DNA of 64,000 nt from contig NZ_BILY01000007.1 in NCBI RefSeq assembly GCF_004000805.1, positions 174,388 to 238,387 on the forward strand. Reading direction: 5' to 3'. The notes under the pieces were generated by a model. The model was not told the origin of the DNA, did not search any database, and saw nothing but the letters and a program-made list of their open reading frames with translations. The position numbers were made by a program, and so were the translations under genes. The DNA comes from Paenibacillus glycanilyticus NBRC 16618 (GTDB lineage Bacteria; Bacillota; Bacilli; Paenibacillales; Paenibacillaceae). Position 1 is the stretch's first letter; each line of letters begins with the position of its first letter. Shown piece after piece: positions 17,899 to 26,295 of the stretch.

Positions 17899-17930
17899 CA
17901 AAAAGACCCTTTCTGCCGTGAGAAAAGGTC
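17899..17930 (-). terminator. terminator between SAM riboswitch and metA
   Basis: On the minus strand GACCTTTTCT pairs with AGAAAGGGTC (one wobble) around loop CACGGC, then TTTTT. It lies between the aptamer and metA, so it can block the operon when SAM is bound. Confidence 0.8.
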
Positions 17931-17939
17931 GTGCGCTCA

Positions 17940-18062
17940 TCAAAAAAAAGAGCTCTCGCCTCCCTCATCTCTCAGAAACTAATGTTTCCGCAAGAATTAG
18001 CACCGTGCTTACGCCGGTTGCCGGGCTTCATCGGGCTAGTCCCTCCGCCTGCTCTTGATAAG
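17940..18062 (-). ncRNA. SAM-I (S-box) riboswitch of the met operon
   Basis: On the minus strand the classic SAM-I order is readable: TTATCAAGAG, GAGGGACTAGCCC, GAAGCCCGGCAACC, GCACGGTGCTAATTC, and a closing P1 strand near TGAGAGATGAGG. An eight-T tract follows at plus 17942-17949. SAM binding is expected to cause early termination, so the operon is on when SAM is low. Confidence 0.96.
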
Positions 18063-18194
18063 AAAGTGGTTCTATTCGGTTGTCGAAATCCAATTCTATT
18101 CTTAACTTTAATGGATTCTGCCATTCGCGTCAAGGACGTTATTGACATATGCTGTAGAAGGCGTTTTTTGAAGGCGGTCGGCCTATTTTTCCGC

Positions 18195-18224
18195 TTGAAT
18201 GTAAAGTGTATGGGGGAGTATACT
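18195..18224 (+). promoter_or_regulatory. candidate promoter of the corA transcript
   Basis: TTGAAT (18195-18200) and TATACT (18219-18224) with an 18-bp spacer, upstream of a 28-codon ORF and corA. Confidence 0.55.
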
Positions 18225-18284
18225 AGACAAGGATTAAAAGCCGATTTTTCATGAAGAATAAAGGGTAAAGGAGTGCAAACAGAC

Positions 18285-18371
18285 ATGGAAGGCGATCGAC
18301 CTAAGCCTGACAACAACCGAATACGGCAGCTGCCGGATCTATCGTTGCTCAAGCGGGCGTTTGCGTTTTAA
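18285..18371 (+). CDS. 28-codon leader ORF upstream of corA
   Basis: Short ORF reading MEGDRPKPDNNRIRQLPDLS then a basic hydrophobic tail, ending TAA at 18371. AAAGGAG lies 12 nt before its ATG, which is long spacing. It sits in the corA leader, 55 nt before the corA start. It may be a regulatory leader peptide like those of some Mg-transport genes, or chance. It contains two prolines early (RPKP), though not a clear stalling run. Confidence 0.3.
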   Translation: MEGDRPKPDNNRIRQLPDLSLLKRAFAF

Positions 18372-18426
18372 GTCCGTTCTTTTGCTCGTTCATCCGGCAG
18401 CTCGTCACAAGAGAGGAGAAGCTCGG

Positions 18427-19362
18427 ATGAAAATTCGTCATGTAAACAACGGGTTATTTACCCTGATCGAAGACATTAATGAAACGCTGGTTCCGGCAGC
18501 GGAAGGCTTCTATTGGATTGATGCCGACGTGGAAGACCTCGCGATCCTGCAGCCGCTGTTCGGCATGCATGATCTGGCCGTCGAAGACTGCCTGAGCGAA
18601 GAAGAGCAGCGTCCGAAAATCGAAATTTATGAAAACCAATATTTTATCGTTATTAACAGTATCCGGTTCGATGACGAGGAAATTTTCCTCCGTGCGCTGA
18701 ATATTTTTCTAGGCCGTCATTATATTATTACGATTACGAAGCAAAAGCTGAACGAGCTGCGCACGCTAAAACCCGTTCTGTGGGAACAGGAAGTTAACCG
18801 GCCGGACTATTTCTTATACCATCTCGTCGACATCGTGGTCGACAATTACTTCCTCGTTGGCGACCGGATCGACAACCGGATCGAGATGCTGGAAGAAGAT
18901 ATATTAATGAATACGAAAAAAACGCATCTGAACGAAATCATCGGTCTTCGCGGCGAGATTTTGTGGCTGAAGAAAGTGCTTGGCCCGCAAAAGGATCTCA
19001 TCGCCACGCTGAACAAGCGGGATTTGAAGCTGATCGACGACCAGCTGCAAAAATACTTCAGCGACATTTACGAGAACGCCGTAAAAATCGCCGAGTCCTT
19101 CGATACGTACCGAGAGCTCATGGGAAACTTACGAGAAGCTTATCAGTCGACCATCTCCGCCCGGGCGAACGAAATCATGCGTGTGTTTACCGCGATGACC
19201 ACGATCTTCATGCCGCTGACCTTTATTACCGGGATTTACGGGATGAACTTCGATTTTATTCCGGGGATGCATGTGCGGGGCGGATCGATCATTCTGCTTG
19301 GCATCATGCTCGCGCTGGGTGTAGGAATGCTGGTTGTGTTTAGGAAGAAAAAATGGTTGTGA
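18427..19362 (+). CDS. corA: CorA-family magnesium/metal ion transporter
   Basis: 311 aa pentameric channel-type divalent cation transporter. A large cytoplasmic N-terminal domain with long helices (about 130-245) is followed by two C-terminal membrane segments. The signature YGMNF lies at the end of the first one, and the short external loop continues DFIPGM. The second segment and a short basic tail (RKKKW) end the protein. The start ATG at 18427 follows GAGGAG at 8 nt; the frame is open upstream without a site. It is monocistronic with its own terminator. Substrate (Mg, Co or Zn) cannot be settled from sequence. Confidence 0.92.
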   Translation: MKIRHVNNGLFTLIEDINETLVPAAEGFYWIDADVEDLAILQPLFGMHDLAVEDCLSEEEQRPKIEIYENQYFIVINSIRFDDEEIFLRALNIFLGRHYIITITKQKLNELRTLKPVLWEQEVNRPDYFLYHLVDIVVDNYFLVGDRIDNRIEMLEEDILMNTKKTHLNEIIGLRGEILWLKKVLGPQKDLIATLNKRDLKLIDDQLQKYFSDIYENAVKIAESFDTYRELMGNLREAYQSTISARANEIMRVFTAMTTIFMPLTFITGIYGMNFDFIPGMHVRGGSIILLGIMLALGVGMLVVFRKKKWL

Positions 19363-19370
19363 GTGTGTGG

Positions 19371-19398
19371 AGCCGCCCTAGTGTTGGGGCGGCTTTTT
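19371..19398 (+). terminator. intrinsic terminator of corA
   Basis: GCCGCCC pairs with GGGCGGC around an 8-nt loop, then TTTTTG. Confidence 0.88.
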
Positions 19399-19457
19399 GC
19401 TGCTGTCTGCTTTGCTGCGGGGCGGTCGGGGCGGTCGGGGCGGAGTGCTCCGGGGAC

Positions 19458-19569
19458 GGGGGAGATCTCCTTTCAGCCGCTGTTGTCTACACTTTGCCTG
19501 AATTAGTATTCCAAGGTTGCAAAGTGTAGACAAAGGCGGACGCTCCGCTCTTCAATGGAGATCTCCCCC
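19458..19569 (+). repeat. nested hairpin element, copy C
   Basis: Outer arms GGGGGAGATCTCC and GGAGATCTCCCCC (13 bp); inner arms GTCTACACTTTGC and GCAAAGTGTAGAC (13 bp, perfect). Conserved strands CAGCCGCTGTTGT and ACAAAGGCGGACGCTCCGC lie between the two stems. The arm sequences are unrelated to those of copy A, yet pairing is intact. Confidence 0.82.
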
Positions 19570-19700
19570 TTACCCCTGCGCCCCTCCCCGACCGCCCCGC
19601 GCTCCCAGCACCGCCGCCCACAATCCCCGGCGGCTTTGGGGAGAGGGCCGAAAGGGGCTCAGGTGCTGCGCACGAGCCCGATTTCACAATACAATAAGCA

Positions 19701-20280
19701 CGATAAGACCCTTGCAGGGTCTTATCACGGCGACTTCAACCCCCTCGTAGCACAATAAGACCCTCGTGGGGTCTTATTGCATCGCCAACTGACCGTTTCC
19801 GCCAGTTTCACGCCGCTCGCTTAGACGATAAGACCCTACCAGGGTCTTATCACGGCGACTTCAACCCCCTTACAACGCAATAAGACCCTCGTGGGGTCTT
19901 ATTTCATCGCCAACTGACTGTTTCCGCCAGTTTCATACCGCTCGCTTAGACGATAAGACCTTACCAGGGTCTTATCACGGCGACTTCAGTCCCCTTATAG
20001 CGCAATAAGACCCTCGCGGGGTCTTATTCCATCGCCAACTGACTGTTTCCGCCAGTTTCATGCCGCTCGCTTAGACGATAAGACCCTGACAGGGTCTTAT
20101 CACGGCGACTTCAACCCCCTTATAGCGCAATAAGACCCTCACGGGGTCTTATTTCATCGCCAACTGACCGTTTCCGCCAGTTTCACGCCGCTCGCTTAGA
20201 CGATAAGACCCTGACAGGGTCTTATCACGGCGACTTCAGCCCCCTTATAGCGCAATAAGACCCTCGCGGGGTCTTATTGC
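19701..20280. repeat. 125-bp tandem array with two hairpins per unit
   Basis: Unit starts at 19701, 19826, 19951, 20076 and 20201 give an exact 125-bp period: four full units and a partial fifth. Each unit holds hairpin H1 (GATAAGACCCT with AGGGTCTTATC) and hairpin H2 (AATAAGACCC with GGGTCTTATT). Between them lie conserved spacers such as CGCCAACTGACTGTTTCCGCC. Loops drift (TTG, ACC, GAC in H1) while stems hold. The array fills the gap between convergent corA and cysK and ends 30 bp from the cysK stop. No gene is seen in it. Confidence 0.93.
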
Positions 20281-20311
20281 GCTATGCGAAGAGCTCACGC
20301 TCCTCGCCCTA

Positions 20312-21247
20312 TTAAGCTTCGTCGTACAAATTCGCCGACAGGTAACGTTCGCCCGTGTCGGGGAGCAAGACTACGATCGTTTTGCCCTTGTTCTCGGGGC
20401 GCTTCGCCAATTGCGAAGCCGCGAATGCCGCCGCGCCGGAAGAGATACCGACCAGCAAGCCTTCGCTGCGAGCCAGCATACGGGAAGTGCGGTACGCGTC
20501 TTCGTTTTTGACCGTAATAATCTCGTCCACGACGGATGCGTTATAGTTGTCCGGCACAAAGCCCGCGCCAATCCCTTGGATCAGGTGAGGGCCTCTTTCG
20601 CCGCCCGATAACACCGCGGAGCTAAACGGCTCAACCGCAATAATCTTTACGTTTGGATTAAGCTCCTTCAAGCGTTCGCCTACGCCTGAGATCGTGCCGC
20701 CCGTACCTACGCCGGCCACAAAGATATCCACCTGGCCGTCGGTGTCGCGCCAGATTTCCTCGGCGGTTGTTGTCTTATGAATCTCGGGGTTCGCGGGATT
20801 GCTGAATTGCATCGGTATGTAGGAGCCCGGGATTTGAGCGGCGAGCTCATCGGCTTTGCGAATTGCGCCCGACATGCCTTCAGATGCAGGCGTAAGCACA
20901 AGCTCCGCGCCAAGCGCTTCCAGCAGCTTGCGGCGTTCGATACTGAACGACTCCGGCAAAATAATGATTATCCGGTAGCCCAAAGCCGCCGCCGCAAAAG
21001 CAAGCGCAATGCCGGTATTGCCGCTTGTGGGTTCAATAATAACGGAGCCTGGCACAAGCTTGCCTTTTTCCTCCGCGTCCTTGATCATCGCAAAGCCAAT
21101 CCGGTCCTTTACGCTGCCGGCCGGATTGAAATACTCCAGCTTGGCGATAACTTTCGCAAGCGAATCCTGACTCTTATTGTAATGAGTAAGCTCGAGCAAT
21201 GGTGTGTTGCCGATCAGCTCCGTCAAATTACTGTAAATGCGTGGCAT
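20312..21247 (-). CDS. cysK: cysteine synthase A (O-acetylserine sulfhydrylase)
   Basis: 311 aa PLP enzyme making cysteine from O-acetylserine and sulfide. PLP Lys47 is in [11 protein letters not shown]. The substrate loop is [12 protein letters not shown], the phosphate-binding glycine loop VGTGGTISG, and the C-terminal marks are GISSGAAAF and [11 protein letters not shown]. It is full length. AAAGGTG lies 11 nt before the ATG. The MFS gene upstream on the same strand ends 62 nt away, so co-transcription is possible. No SAM riboswitch is seen in front. Downstream lies the tandem hairpin array. Confidence 0.95.
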   Translation of the reverse strand: MPRIYSNLTELIGNTPLLELTHYNKSQDSLAKVIAKLEYFNPAGSVKDRIGFAMIKDAEEKGKLVPGSVIIEPTSGNTGIALAFAAAALGYRIIIILPESFSIERRKLLEALGAELVLTPASEGMSGAIRKADELAAQIPGSYIPMQFSNPANPEIHKTTTAEEIWRDTDGQVDIFVAGVGTGGTISGVGERLKELNPNVKIIAVEPFSSAVLSGGERGPHLIQGIGAGFVPDNYNASVVDEIITVKNEDAYRTSRMLARSEGLLVGISSGAAAFAASQLAKRPENKGKTIVVLLPDTGERYLSANLYDEA

Positions 21248-21309
21248 TCATCATCGCACCTTTCTATATTGGATCACTATACATTATAGCATTAGCTGCG
21301 GAAGCCTGC

Positions 21310-22626
21310 TTATGCCATCTCTTCCTCTGCCGCTTCGCGCGCACCTTTTTCCAAATTCACCTTCCACAATAAAACGATTCCGATGATAAAAAAAGCAATC
21401 AGAGACAAAATCGCGACCCGGCTCGAACCAGTAATGGTCCCTACCACGGAGAATACAAACGGACCCGCAAAGGAGGAAAACTTGCTCGACAGCGCCAAAA
21501 AACCAAAAAACTCGCCGGTCCGCGAAGGCGGCACCAGATTGGCATAGATGGAACGGGCTACCGCCTGGCTTCCGCCCTGAACAAGGCCAACCATGATGGC
21601 AAGCGCATAGAAATGGATGGCGCTGGTCATAAAGAAGCCAAGGCAAACGATAAGGACATAGATCATCAAGGAATAATACAGCATGCGCTTCGAACCGAAA
21701 CGTCCGGCCAGCCTGCCGAACAGGATCGTGCATGGCCATCCGACAAACTGCGTAATCAGCAGCGCAATAATCAGATCGCTTGTCTCAATGCCGATACCCG
21801 CTCCGTAAATCGTTGCCATGACGATAACCGTATTGATGCCATCGTTGAAAAACCAGAAGGAAGCCATATATTTCAGCAGCTCGGGATATCTCTTAATAAC
21901 CGAGAAGGTCTTTCCAATCCGGACAAAGCCCGCCCGAATGATTTCACCTTTGCCCAGATGGTCAGTCGGCCTCCTGGTTTCCTTCACCCAGCGAAGAATC
22001 GGAACGGAGAACAGCAGCCACCAAATCCCTACCGTAATAAAGACCATTTGGGTAGCAAACGTTTTGCTTGGGAAACCTAGCTTCTCCCAGCCTTGAATCA
22101 TGATAACGTTAATAAGCAGCAGCAGGCCGCCTCCGGCATAACCGTAAGCATAGCCCTGCGAGCTAACGCGGTCCCTCGACTCCTGCGGCACGCCATCCGC
22201 CAGCATCGCGTCATAGAAGGTATTTCCTCCGGAGAAGCCTATGGAGCCCAGCACCATCAAGCTTGAGGCCAGCAGCCAGTCTCCCTCACCGGCAAACGCC
22301 ATAAATACGCAGGACAAGACGCCAAGCAGCATAAATACGGACAGAAATCTCAGCTTGGAGCCCGTATAATCGGCAATGGCCCCAAGAATCGGCGATAACA
22401 CGGCCACCAGCAGCATCGCAATGCTTTGGGTATAGCCCCAATAGGTCTCAGCCCGGTTGCCCGCCAGATGAACGCCTGCGACATCGGAATAATAAACCGG
22501 CAGCACCGCTGCCATCATCGTAGTGGCAAAGGCGGAGTTTGCCCAGTCGTACATTTTCCAGCCACGCAATGCTCTATGATCCAGAACAAACGCCCCCCGT
22601 TTTAGGTATTGGCCATACTTCAGCAA
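21310..22626 (-). CDS. MFS transporter, UMF1/Atg22-like
   Basis: 438 aa membrane protein with about 12 hydrophobic segments. The N-terminal signature WKMYDWANSAFATTMMAAVLP is typical of the UMF1 group related to the vacuolar effluxer Atg22; the bacterial substrate is unknown. No ATG fits upstream of the YDW motif, so a TTG start at 22626 preceded by GGGGGACC is used; Met25 is a weaker alternative without a site. The tail is acidic (EKGAREAAEEEMA). It is divergent from a LysR regulator and 62 nt upstream of cysK, so export or uptake linked to cysteine metabolism is conceivable but unproven. Confidence 0.85.
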   Translation of the reverse strand: MLKYGQYLKRGAFVLDHRALRGWKMYDWANSAFATTMMAAVLPVYYSDVAGVHLAGNRAETYWGYTQSIAMLLVAVLSPILGAIADYTGSKLRFLSVFMLLGVLSCVFMAFAGEGDWLLASSLMVLGSIGFSGGNTFYDAMLADGVPQESRDRVSSQGYAYGYAGGGLLLLINVIMIQGWEKLGFPSKTFATQMVFITVGIWWLLFSVPILRWVKETRRPTDHLGKGEIIRAGFVRIGKTFSVIKRYPELLKYMASFWFFNDGINTVIVMATIYGAGIGIETSDLIIALLITQFVGWPCTILFGRLAGRFGSKRMLYYSLMIYVLIVCLGFFMTSAIHFYALAIMVGLVQGGSQAVARSIYANLVPPSRTGEFFGFLALSSKFSSFAGPFVFSVVGTITGSSRVAILSLIAFFIIGIVLLWKVNLEKGAREAAEEEMA

Positions 22627-22753
22627 TAGTTCGACGGTCCCCCATTTATTCCTTTTAAAAATGAATTGCCCTACAAAAAATTAACATTAACCGTAGGCGG
22701 CCATGATGCTTCGAAAACATCTTCTTAAGAATTTTTGAAGCTTGCTCGCTTTT

Positions 22754-22782
22754 TTGCTGTAATCATCCATTTGCTTTATAAT
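22754..22782 (+). promoter_or_regulatory. candidate promoter of LysR gene
   Basis: TTGCTG (22754-22759) and TATAAT (22777-22782) with a 17-bp spacer, about 30 nt before the start. Confidence 0.6.
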
Positions 22783-22813
22783 ATATAGTGATCATGTTCG
22801 AGGGGGAATTGAA

Positions 22814-23716
22814 TTGAATATTAGCCAGCTTGAAACGCTCCTCACCATATCCAAGACGATGAGCTTCCGCAAAGCCGGCGAGCTGCTGAATTTGACACAG
22901 CCGGCCGTCTCTGCTCAAATCAAGACGCTGGAGGACGAGTTCAAGACAGTTCTCATCGATCGCAATCAGCCCGTTACCCTGACCGACCACGGAAAAGTTT
23001 TTTTGGAGCACGCGGAGAGAATACTTGCGGTTGTTGAAGAATTAAAGCAGAAGCTGTCCGATCTGAATGCGATACCTCAAGGCCATATTGTTCTTGGAAC
23101 AACCTCATCCATGGCCATTCAAATATTGCCCCGGGTGTTATCTTACTTCCAGGACCAGTATCCGCTGATCAAAACGACGATCCACACGATGCCGTCCTCT
23201 CAAGTTCTAGCCAGCGTAGAGAACGGTTCTGTCGATATGGGCATTACTTACATCTCGGAAAAAAATCCGAACATGGACACATCCATTCTTTATTACGATT
23301 CCTTTGTCCTCGTTGCTTCTCCCGCTCATCCATTAAGCCAAGTAGTACATACTACGATAGATATGATCAAGGACTTCCCCTTTATCATGCTTGCGCCCGA
23401 CACGCTTGGCCGCCGCTTCCTGGATCAAATCTTCAAGAAGAACAATATCCAGCCGAATATTATTATGGAGCTGTCGAGCAGCGAAGAAGTAAAACGAATG
23501 GTTGAAATAAATCTTGGCATTGCCGTCGTATCCAAACTGTCCATTGCCAATGAGTTGAAGCTTGGCTCACTGAAGATCATCAAAGTGGCAGAGCTTGAGC
23601 CAGAGCACCCGGTAGCTGTCGTCTATAAATCCGGCAGATATTTAAATACAGCCATGCAGCAGTTTTTAAGCGACTTAAAAGGCATGCCTGAGCAATCGTT
23701 TCTTGGCAGCGAGTAA
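22814..23716 (+). CDS. LysR-family transcriptional regulator
   Basis: 300 aa. The N-terminal winged HTH (residues 1-60) reads FRKAGELLNLTQPAVSAQIKTLEDEF, followed by the linker helix and an effector domain (about 90-295). The start is TTG at 22814 behind GAGGGGG with 7-8 nt spacing; no ATG is available. It is divergent from the UMF1-type transporter, the usual layout for LysR control of a neighbour, and 41 nt upstream of a PHP phosphatase on the same strand. The effector is unknown. Confidence 0.9.
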   Translation: MNISQLETLLTISKTMSFRKAGELLNLTQPAVSAQIKTLEDEFKTVLIDRNQPVTLTDHGKVFLEHAERILAVVEELKQKLSDLNAIPQGHIVLGTTSSMAIQILPRVLSYFQDQYPLIKTTIHTMPSSQVLASVENGSVDMGITYISEKNPNMDTSILYYDSFVLVASPAHPLSQVVHTTIDMIKDFPFIMLAPDTLGRRFLDQIFKKNNIQPNIIMELSSSEEVKRMVEINLGIAVVSKLSIANELKLGSLKIIKVAELEPEHPVAVVYKSGRYLNTAMQQFLSDLKGMPEQSFLGSE

Positions 23717-23757
23717 ACCAAACTTACGAATCATTTCGTTTTCAGGAGGAACTCATC

Positions 23758-24567
23758 ATGAAATTCGATTTGCACACTCATCACGAACGTTGCGGCCACG
23801 CCGACGGCATGATCGAAGATTACATCATTGCCGCGCTTGACGCTGGCCTTGAGGTCATTGGCATTTCCGACCATTCGCCGTATTTCGGAAGCGAGCAGGA
23901 CCAGCCTTTTCCCGGCATCGCAATGGCCCGAAGCGATTTTCAGAGCTATGTAGACGAGGTGCTGCGCCTCAAGGAGAAATATAAAGGCCGCATTGAAGTA
24001 CTCCTTGGCATGGAGTCGGATTTCTTCCCGCAGCATGCCGATACTTACCGGGATGCCTACCGCAATATCCCGTTTGACTACCTGATTGGTTCGGTCCATC
24101 AGGTAAGCGGAGTGAGCATCTTTAACCGCAACCGCTGGAAAGGCTTGTCCGACGAGAAGAAGATTTCGGAAAAAACGGCGTATTACGAGCTGATCCAGCA
24201 ATCCGCCCGCAGCGGCATGTTTGACATATTGGGCCATATCGATGCGATGAAGGGCTATTACCCTGCCTTCTCCGATATTCCGGCGAATGACGTTATCGAC
24301 GATACGCTCCGCGTTATCGCCAATTGCGACGTTGCCATCGAAATCAATACGTCGGGCGGCACGAAGGATGTTGGCGGCTGGTACCCTTCCGATGCGATTC
24401 TCGAGAGAGCGCTTCATTTTGGCGTCAATGTTACGTTTGGCTCCGACGCTCACAAGCCAAGCCGCATAGGCGAGGATTTCGAGCTGGTGCGCAAACGCCT
24501 GAAGGAAATCGGCTTCTCGCAGTGGGTCTTCTACCGAAAGCGCCAGCAAATCATCGTTCCGTTGTAA
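23758..24567 (+). CDS. PHP-family histidinol-phosphatase (HisJ/HisK type)
   Basis: 269 aa metal-dependent phosphatase. PHP metal ligands are visible: MKFDLHTHHERCGHA at the N-terminus, ISDHSPY near 37, GMESDFF near 84, HQV near 112, GHID near 159 and GSDAHKP near 225. This matches the PHP-type histidinol phosphatase that replaces HisB in Bacillales, last-but-one step of histidine synthesis. No other his gene is nearby. AGGAGGAACTCATC precedes the ATG; an intrinsic terminator follows. Some family members act on other phosphates. Confidence 0.87.
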   Translation: MKFDLHTHHERCGHADGMIEDYIIAALDAGLEVIGISDHSPYFGSEQDQPFPGIAMARSDFQSYVDEVLRLKEKYKGRIEVLLGMESDFFPQHADTYRDAYRNIPFDYLIGSVHQVSGVSIFNRNRWKGLSDEKKISEKTAYYELIQQSARSGMFDILGHIDAMKGYYPAFSDIPANDVIDDTLRVIANCDVAIEINTSGGTKDVGGWYPSDAILERALHFGVNVTFGSDAHKPSRIGEDFELVRKRLKEIGFSQWVFYRKRQQIIVPL

Positions 24568-24581
24568 TAAATGAAAATTCC

Positions 24582-24608
24582 GGCTTTGCCAACTGGCAGA
24601 GCCTTTTT
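24582..24608 (+). terminator. intrinsic terminator of the PHP phosphatase gene
   Basis: GGCTTTGCC pairs with GGCAGAGCC (one wobble), then seven T's. A second hairpin, GGACCTGTG/CACAGGTCC, lies just downstream at about 24643-24664. Confidence 0.85.
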
Positions 24609-24780
24609 TTGTTTCGTGATTTTCCGTTTCCGGACAAAAAAAGTGGACCTGTGCGCTCACAGGTCCAAAATCGATATATTAAAAGGGGGTCTTGTTTATT
24701 ATAATAGCCTAATAATATGTTTGTACCGTAACAGAACTATTTCAATTGTGTAACAAATTCAGGTAGGAGATGACAAACGG

Positions 24781-25626
24781 ATGTGGCTGGCAATCGCAGT
24801 CGGCAGCGCCTTGCTGTTTGGACTGGCAGGCTGGTGGATGAAGGTAAGCCAAATGCGCCGGGGGAATGTCTCGGTCATGCTGTTTGGGCTGTACGCCTCG
24901 GGAACGGCGGGCTTTGGCATGCATGCAGCCGTAGAAGGAACGATTCATCAATTAAGCGATTACCGGATATGGCTGGCCGGAATCATTATCGGAGCAGGCT
25001 CTGCTCTTGGCAATGCTTTATTTATGAAGGCGCTGGACTATGGCCCCGCTGCCTTGACATCCCCGCTTACGAACATGAATATCGTGCTTGTTATTGCGCT
25101 TGGTACATTGTATTACGGCGAGAAGCTGCATTATGCGGAAGCAACGGGCATTGCATTGCTGCTTGCCGCCGTGGTTTTGATTTCGTATAAAAAACAATCG
25201 GCTCCCTCTTCCGTGCAATCGCGATGGTACCTGTACGTAACCGCTGCGATCTTGTTCTTTACCTTTCGCAATGCCGGATTAAAAGTAACCGAAGAGCTGG
25301 GTCTATCCAGCGCCCCCATTTTGTTTATCGGTTACGCCTTATCTCTAATCTGGTTTGCGATTCCTCTTCGCAAAGCGAGCAGCTCAGCAGCGTTCCGAAC
25401 AGGCCTCAAGCTGGGACTTCTAGCCGGCGTATTCTCATACGGCGGGCTTCAGCTGTATGCCGTTGCATTAGCGACCGGTCCCTCCAATCTGGCTGCGCCA
25501 ATCTTCGCGACGAACAGCCTTGTTGTCGCAGCTGGCTCCATACTCGTCTACAAGGAAAAGCTGAACCGTGCCCAATGGGCCGCTTTTATTTTGACGATCT
25601 CAGGGCTTATTATTATCCGGATTTGA
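24781..25626 (+). CDS. DMT-superfamily transporter (EamA-like)
   Basis: 281 aa membrane protein with about 10 hydrophobic segments in two homologous halves. The half-ends carry the typical motifs FMKALDYGPAALTSPLTNMN with YYGEKLHYAEATGIALLLAAVVLI, and ALATGPSNLAAPIFATNSL with YKEKLNRAQWAAFILTISGLIII. Such proteins export metabolites or drugs; the substrate is unknown. TAGGAGATG lies 12 nt before the ATG. It is followed by a strong bidirectional terminator and convergent with the DoxX gene. Confidence 0.9.
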   Translation: MWLAIAVGSALLFGLAGWWMKVSQMRRGNVSVMLFGLYASGTAGFGMHAAVEGTIHQLSDYRIWLAGIIIGAGSALGNALFMKALDYGPAALTSPLTNMNIVLVIALGTLYYGEKLHYAEATGIALLLAAVVLISYKKQSAPSSVQSRWYLYVTAAILFFTFRNAGLKVTEELGLSSAPILFIGYALSLIWFAIPLRKASSSAAFRTGLKLGLLAGVFSYGGLQLYAVALATGPSNLAAPIFATNSLVVAAGSILVYKEKLNRAQWAAFILTISGLIIIRI

Positions 25627-25643
25627 CCGTTATCCCTTACAAA

Positions 25644-25692
25644 GCAAAAGCACCTCGGAGTCTGCCCGCGCAGAACCCCGAGGTGCTTTTGC
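25644..25692. terminator. bidirectional terminator, DMT transporter and doxX
   Basis: GCAAAAGCACCTCGG pairs with CCGAGGTGCTTTTGC; A and T runs on both sides suit both convergent genes. Confidence 0.9.
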
Positions 25693-25701
25693 TAATTTGC
25701 C

Positions 25702-26100
25702 TTATTTCAGCAATGCGTCGATCGAGAAATCACCGGCGCCCGTGAAGGCTACGCCAAGAAGAACGGCAATCAGAACCAGGTTGTACTCGTAACCGTTTTG
25801 AGTAACCCAAAGGCCGTTAGCGCCATGCACCTTCGCAATCGCAACAATCATGGTAAGGATCAACAATGCCGCTCCCACTTCCACCCAAAGCCCCGCTCCG
25901 AACAGTACGCCGCCCAATACCTCGAACAAACCTGCACCGGCTGCCATCAATACGCCAGGCTTCATTCCGATCGATTCCAGCCATCCGCCAGTACCTTTCA
26001 GACCGTATCCGCCGAACCAGCCAAACAGCTTCTGCGCGCCGTGTCCGATCATCAATAAACCAATAATAACCCGTATAATCAATAATCCTGTATCCATCAT
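25702..26100 (-). CDS. DoxX-family membrane protein
   Basis: 132 aa with four membrane segments and the family signature LLIIRVIIGLLMIGHGAQKLFGWFGG. The start is the first ATG of an ATG-ATG pair at 26100, 7 nt after GAGAGG. In Bacillus, DoxX-type genes (catD, mhqP) are induced by quinones under HxlR/MarR-type redox regulators. Here a YodB-like regulator is divergent, which supports the same logic. The precise biochemical role is not known. Confidence 0.88.
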   Translation of the reverse strand: MMDTGLLIIRVIIGLLMIGHGAQKLFGWFGGYGLKGTGGWLESIGMKPGVLMAAGAGLFEVLGGVLFGAGLWVEVGAALLILTMIVAIAKVHGANGLWVTQNGYEYNLVLIAVLLGVAFTGAGDFSIDALLK

Positions 26101-26161
26101 AATAGTACCTCTCCCTTTATCTCTTCTCGTTTGTTGAGCGGCCGCTCTATTTGATGCACTT

Positions 26162-26194
26162 ATCATAATGTATGTTACTTACTTTAGTCAAGTA
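26162..26194 (-). promoter_or_regulatory. doxX promoter with overlapping YodB/CatR-like operator
   Basis: On the minus strand TTGACT (26186-26191) and TATGAT (26162-26167) have an 18-bp spacer. The dyad TACTTGACTAAAGTA (26180-26194, TACT-N7-AGTA) covers the -35 and fits the operator layout of YodB/CatR regulators. Confidence 0.55.
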
Positions 26195-26295
26195 TATAAA
26201 TAAAAATTAGCGAATACCCAAATTTGGCTATGCTAACGAACTTACTTTTCCTTAGAACATATGCTACAATATAGGTAGAAAAAGGGGTGATCGCG

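Noticed and set aside
19701..20280. CRISPR array
   Set aside because: The repeats are long tandem units with conserved spacers; there are no unique spacers and no cas genes.
24643..24664. Second hairpin after the PHP phosphatase gene as an attenuator of the DMT transporter gene
   Set aside because: It lacks a T-run and any alternative pairing I can see; left as an unassigned hairpin.
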